A stretch of DNA of 9,813 nucleotides, from contig DATKMG010000073.1 of assembly GCA_035541995.1 (NCBI GenBank), forward strand, positions 1-9,813, written 5' to 3'. The stretch comes from DATKMG01 sp035541995 (GTDB lineage: Bacteria > Acidobacteriota > Terriglobia > Versatilivoradales > Versatilivoraceae). How positions within the stretch are numbered: position 1 is the stretch's first letter; every line of letters begins with the position of its first letter. Shown here piece by piece: positions 7,004 to 9,813 of the stretch. A program made the position numbers and the translations under genes. Below the pieces are notes generated by a model, which had not been told where the DNA came from, made no database searches, and worked only from the letters and a program-made list of their open reading frames with translations.

Positions 7004-7161
7004 TCTGCCGGCGCACTCCATAAAAAGCACCAAAGCCACTTCACTACTGTCCGATCTCCAGTTGTACTTTCGGGACAAGAGGTTGTTACTATTTTCTGCA
7101 ACTCCCAATAGAATCTCCACCTCTTGATTTTGATTGCACTTGCTTCGGGAGAATCAGGACT

Positions 7162-9351
7162 TCATTCCTGGCTGAAGAGTGCCGCTCGGTTAACACGTTC
7201 ACCTTTGAAGACCACAAGAGAGATACGTTCCGTAGCCGTAATATCGCTGAGCGGGTCTCCGTCGACTAGCAGCAAATCTGCCTCGTATCCTTCTTTGATC
7301 AGGCCGATCCGGTCGTCAAGCCGCAGCAAATGGGCGGCGTTGTAAGTAGCCGCCTGCAATGCAACTGACGCCGGAATCCCGGCATCTACCCACAACTGCA
7401 ATTCTCTGTGAATGGTAGGGCCGTGAAAGACCAGAGGATTACCAGCGCCACTGCCGGTTACGAGCTTTACTCCTGCTTGATAGGCGCGGCGCAAATTATT
7501 ACTAGCCTGCGCCAGGTTTGGGTGAAACTCTCCCAATGACGTAATGATTTGATTCGACTTCTTTGTCTGGAGGGCCTTTCGGACTCCTTCAATCAAGGAG
7601 GTGGGCCCCACTTGTTCAGCCAGGGCACGGTTCAGCAAATCTTGTTTCCCATCGTAGAGCTGACTCAAAGCTTCGACTTTGCTTAAAGAAGGATCAAACG
7701 CTATCCCCTTCTGGGCCATGTCTGCCAACAGGCGGTCTGAAATAGCCTCTGGGGTTGATCCATCTTCAATTCCGTCCACACCGATCAGGAGTGCGTTGCC
7801 AATACCTTGATTGTTCCCGGCGAGTACGACAAGTAGCATTCGTTGAGACCTTACTTCTTGTGCAGCAACCTGCAGCATCGTTACATCCGACTCTTCATCG
7901 AGACCTGAGCTCCGCAATATTCCCCTAACCCCTTCGACACCCCGGACCTTGAGTCCACGAATGTTGCGACGGGTTTCTTCAGGATCTCTTGGAAGGCGGA
8001 CCCATTGGGCCAGAGGCTGAACCTGGATGAAACCGGGTATTTGCCCTAGGAGTTCAGTTCCACGCTCCGCCTCGACTGTATATAGCGAACCGCAAAGGTA
8101 CAAATTGGCTCCCAGTCGTCCTCCGTTGGAGATGCGAGACCGAAGCTTGAGCAGCGGATCGAGGGGGTCGCCTGCGCTCACAACCGTAGTAATGCCGCAA
8201 TAGAGATACGCAGACAGCTCGTGAGCCAGAGTGTTGGGGGAAACAGAGGGCTCAGGCTGGTCGCCTATTCCACCTGAAGCAGCCAGGTAAACTTGGACAT
8301 CGATCAGGCCAGGCAACAAGGTCTTGCCTGCACCTTCGATCACATCAGCCTTTAGGGCCTTGGGGTCCGGAATCTTATCGGAATAAAGCCCTTCGATCTT
8401 GCCGTTCCTGAGCAACAGTCCACCAGTCTCAATGATGCGCCCGTCACCAACAAAGATCCTGGCTCCTCGAATCAGGACCGTGCCGCTGCGCTGGAGGTCG
8501 CGATACAAGACCCTCTGTTGTGAGAGATGGTCCTCGTGAAAGGCCTGATATGTCCCCAGAACCAGGAAAGGGGTAAGCACCGCTAGAACCCAACCTTTGG
8601 CTGCAGAAGGAATCTTCTCGCCCTTTTCCCATCGGAATATTTTCTTAGCAATGAAGAGAGCCAGGATCAGAGTTAATAGCAATGCTCCGACAGCTGAGCT
8701 ATTCTCCCACAAGCTTTGGTTCCTGAAGAATACCCCCTGGAATCCCGTCACCAGATAAGACGCTGGGAGAAACTGAGAGATGAGGCGTGCCCACTTAGGT
8801 AGGAATGCGACAGGTATCGTAGCCCCGCTCAAGAAGATCATGGGCATGTACAGTAATTGAATTAGGACCTGGCTTTCCTGGGAGGAATTAGCGACAGCGG
8901 CCAGGATCAGGCCAATGGCGCGAAAAGCCAGGACCCCCAACGAGATCAAACCGAATAGAGAAAACCCGTTATGAGGGACCGGCATTCCGTAAAGGATGTG
9001 CGCCAACGCTAAAGTCACAACGGCAATCGGCAAAAAAATCAACCAGCCGGTCACCAGCGAAGCCACCAATAAAGGCAGTGGTGAAATGGGGGTTACCTTG
9101 TAACGCCTGAGGACATTAGTTTCTCTCTCTTGGACCGCACGCATCCCGGCCCCAAACAACCCATTGCCCAGGATTCCCAACGTCAAGACCATTGAAACCA
9201 CGTAGACGATGGCTCCGCCCCGCTCGGCCCCCATCATCTCAGCAAAAATGAAGAAGAGAATTAGAGGGAAAAGGTAGTTGAAGAAGAGAACTTCCCTGCT
9301 TCGACTGGCCAACTTGAAATCGACTTTGATCAGCGCCAGATAGCTTTTCAT
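7162..9351 (-). CDS. ABC-2 type transporter permease fused to a C-terminal amidohydrolase-like (metal-site-degenerate) domain
   Basis: The product has 729 residues. Residues 1-240 are an ABC-2 (DrrB-type) exporter permease with six hydrophobic segments (about 21-42, 47-70, 91-122, 128-153, 161-183, 218-240). They include the family stretch MPMIFLSGATIPVAFLP. A basic loop (AKKIFRWEKGEK) and a seventh hydrophobic helix (about 250-272) follow, which by the positive-inside rule would put the remainder outside the cytoplasm. Residues 290-725 have the amidohydrolase fold: a small beta domain (TVLIRGARIF), LLPGLID (345-351), GVDGIEDG, VFHGPTIHREL, and the closing EADLLLVDGDPLSDI. The usual metal ligands are changed. 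His-x-His after LLPGLID is Gln353-Val-Tyr355, the IEHG histidine is Asp530, and the Asp of GTDAG is Gly635. The histidine before the AGNN stretch is Ala511, and the Lys position reads Arg476. Hydrolysis is therefore unlikely. ATG 9351 overlaps the stop of the upstream ATPase (ATGA), so the two are coupled partners. Confidence 0.85.
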   Translation of the reverse strand: MKSYLALIKVDFKLASRSREVLFFNYLFPLILFFIFAEMMGAERGGAIVYVVSMVLTLGILGNGLFGAGMRAVQERETNVLRRYKVTPISPLPLLVASLVTGWLIFLPIAVVTLALAHILYGMPVPHNGFSLFGLISLGVLAFRAIGLILAAVANSSQESQVLIQLLYMPMIFLSGATIPVAFLPKWARLISQFLPASYLVTGFQGVFFRNQSLWENSSAVGALLLTLILALFIAKKIFRWEKGEKIPSAAKGWVLAVLTPFLVLGTYQAFHEDHLSQQRVLYRDLQRSGTVLIRGARIFVGDGRIIETGGLLLRNGKIEGLYSDKIPDPKALKADVIEGAGKTLLPGLIDVQVYLAASGGIGDQPEPSVSPNTLAHELSAYLYCGITTVVSAGDPLDPLLKLRSRISNGGRLGANLYLCGSLYTVEAERGTELLGQIPGFIQVQPLAQWVRLPRDPEETRRNIRGLKVRGVEGVRGILRSSGLDEESDVTMLQVAAQEVRSQRMLLVVLAGNNQGIGNALLIGVDGIEDGSTPEAISDRLLADMAQKGIAFDPSLSKVEALSQLYDGKQDLLNRALAEQVGPTSLIEGVRKALQTKKSNQIITSLGEFHPNLAQASNNLRRAYQAGVKLVTGSGAGNPLVFHGPTIHRELQLWVDAGIPASVALQAATYNAAHLLRLDDRIGLIKEGYEADLLLVDGDPLSDITATERISLVVFKGERVNRAALFSQE

Positions 9352-9813
9352 TCGCGTAAGCTTTTCCCGGTTAATTCAATAAACACATCTTCCAGAGATG
9401 GTCTTTTCAGGTGGACATCTGCCAGGTCAATCCCGATCTGATCCAGCCACTTGACAAGGTCCACCAAGGTCTTGGCTGGATGTGAACTGACGACGGCGAT
9501 AATCCTGCGATCCTCTGAAACATGCACGCTGACAGCATGGTTCAACTCAGGCATGGAGATATCCGGCATTGCGGTTGTGCATTCAACCTCGATCACCGAT
9601 TGGCCGAGAGTTCGTGACTGGATTTCTCGGGGAGAACCCATCGCAATGATCTTGCCTTCGTCAATGATGGCCACCCGATCGCAGAGCTTCTCGGCCTCTT
9701 CGATATAGTGGGTGGTCAGCAGAATCGTCCGTTTTTCTTGTCTCAACTTCTGGATGAGCTCATAGATTTCGTGCCTTGCCTGGGGATCCAGTCCAGCCGA
9801 GGGTTCATCCAGA
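9348..9813 (-). CDS. ABC transporter ATP-binding protein, DrrA/NatA type (5' end beyond window)
   Basis: The visible part is 154 codons plus TGA at 9348-9350. The frame runs off the right edge; TTG 9746 is only an internal codon. It opens with the Walker B and D-loop region, LDEPSAGLDP (9812 leftward), followed by the switch histidine in LLTTHYIEEAEKLCDRVAII. Walker A and the signature motif must lie beyond the window. The C-terminal part (RIIAVVSSHP, SLEDVFIELTGKSLRE) matches the regulatory tail common in drug, antibiotic and polysaccharide exporters of this type. It should power the permease fusion encoded immediately downstream, with which it shares an ATGA overlap. The exported substrate is unknown. 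Confidence 0.92.
   Translation of the reverse strand, partial: LDEPSAGLDPQARHEIYELIQKLRQEKRTILLTTHYIEEAEKLCDRVAIIDEGKIIAMGSPREIQSRTLGQSVIEVECTTAMPDISMPELNHAVSVHVSEDRRIIAVVSSHPAKTLVDLVKWLDQIGIDLADVHLKRPSLEDVFIELTGKSLRE

Noticed and set aside
6939..7016. A longer oxidoreductase start at 7016
   Set aside because: The added residues precede the Tat motif and run through the leader inverted repeat. ATG 6938 has AAAGGGG at a proper distance.

Overview
All convincing genes in this window lie on the minus strand, so transcription runs right to left. Base composition is moderate in most of the window and visibly more GC-rich between about 3550 and 4930. The mix of a Tat-exported Gfo/Idh/MocA oxidoreductase, a sulfatase-family protein with an extra C-terminal beta domain, an apiosidase-like (DUF4038/GH140-type) glycosidase and a DrrA/B-type ABC exporter suggests a glycan-degrading heterotroph. 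The Acidobacteriota, Planctomycetota or Verrucomicrobiota are plausible. This is inferred from gene content only; there is no marker gene.

Layout, right to left. (1) 9813-9348 is the C-terminal part of an ABC transporter ATPase, cut by the window edge. Its stop overlaps (ATGA) the start of (2) 9351-7162, an unusual 729-residue protein. That protein joins an ABC-2 type permease to an amidohydrolase-like domain in which the metal-binding residues appear to be replaced. (3) 6938-5634 encodes a Tat-signal Gfo/Idh/MocA-family oxidoreductase, with a 7-bp inverted repeat in its leader. (4) 5633-4933 is about 700 bp with no convincing gene. (5) 4932-4228 is an open frame joining the front of a universal stress protein to the back of an ABC1/UbiB-type kinase-like protein. 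(6) 4190-3297 is a remnant of a phytoene-desaturase/HpnE-like FAD oxidoreductase with an internal in-frame deletion and a lost C-terminus. (7) 3403-1907 is a secreted or membrane-anchored apiosidase-like glycosidase. (8) 1906-1607 is a regulatory gap with an inverted repeat next to the Shine-Dalgarno of (9), a secreted sulfatase-superfamily protein (1606 to beyond base 1). In that protein the formylglycine cysteine/serine position is threonine, and a golvesin-like domain follows the catalytic fold.

How they may work together: (1) and (2) are translationally coupled and should form one exporter, with the pseudo-amidohydrolase domain probably outside the cytoplasmic membrane. (7), (9) and perhaps (3) fit extracytoplasmic processing of decorated polysaccharides, although large gaps separate them and co-transcription is not shown. 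(5) and (6) look like decaying residue of a separate GC-richer cluster. The most notable objects are the permease/pseudo-amidohydrolase fusion and the two adjacent in-frame deletion products.
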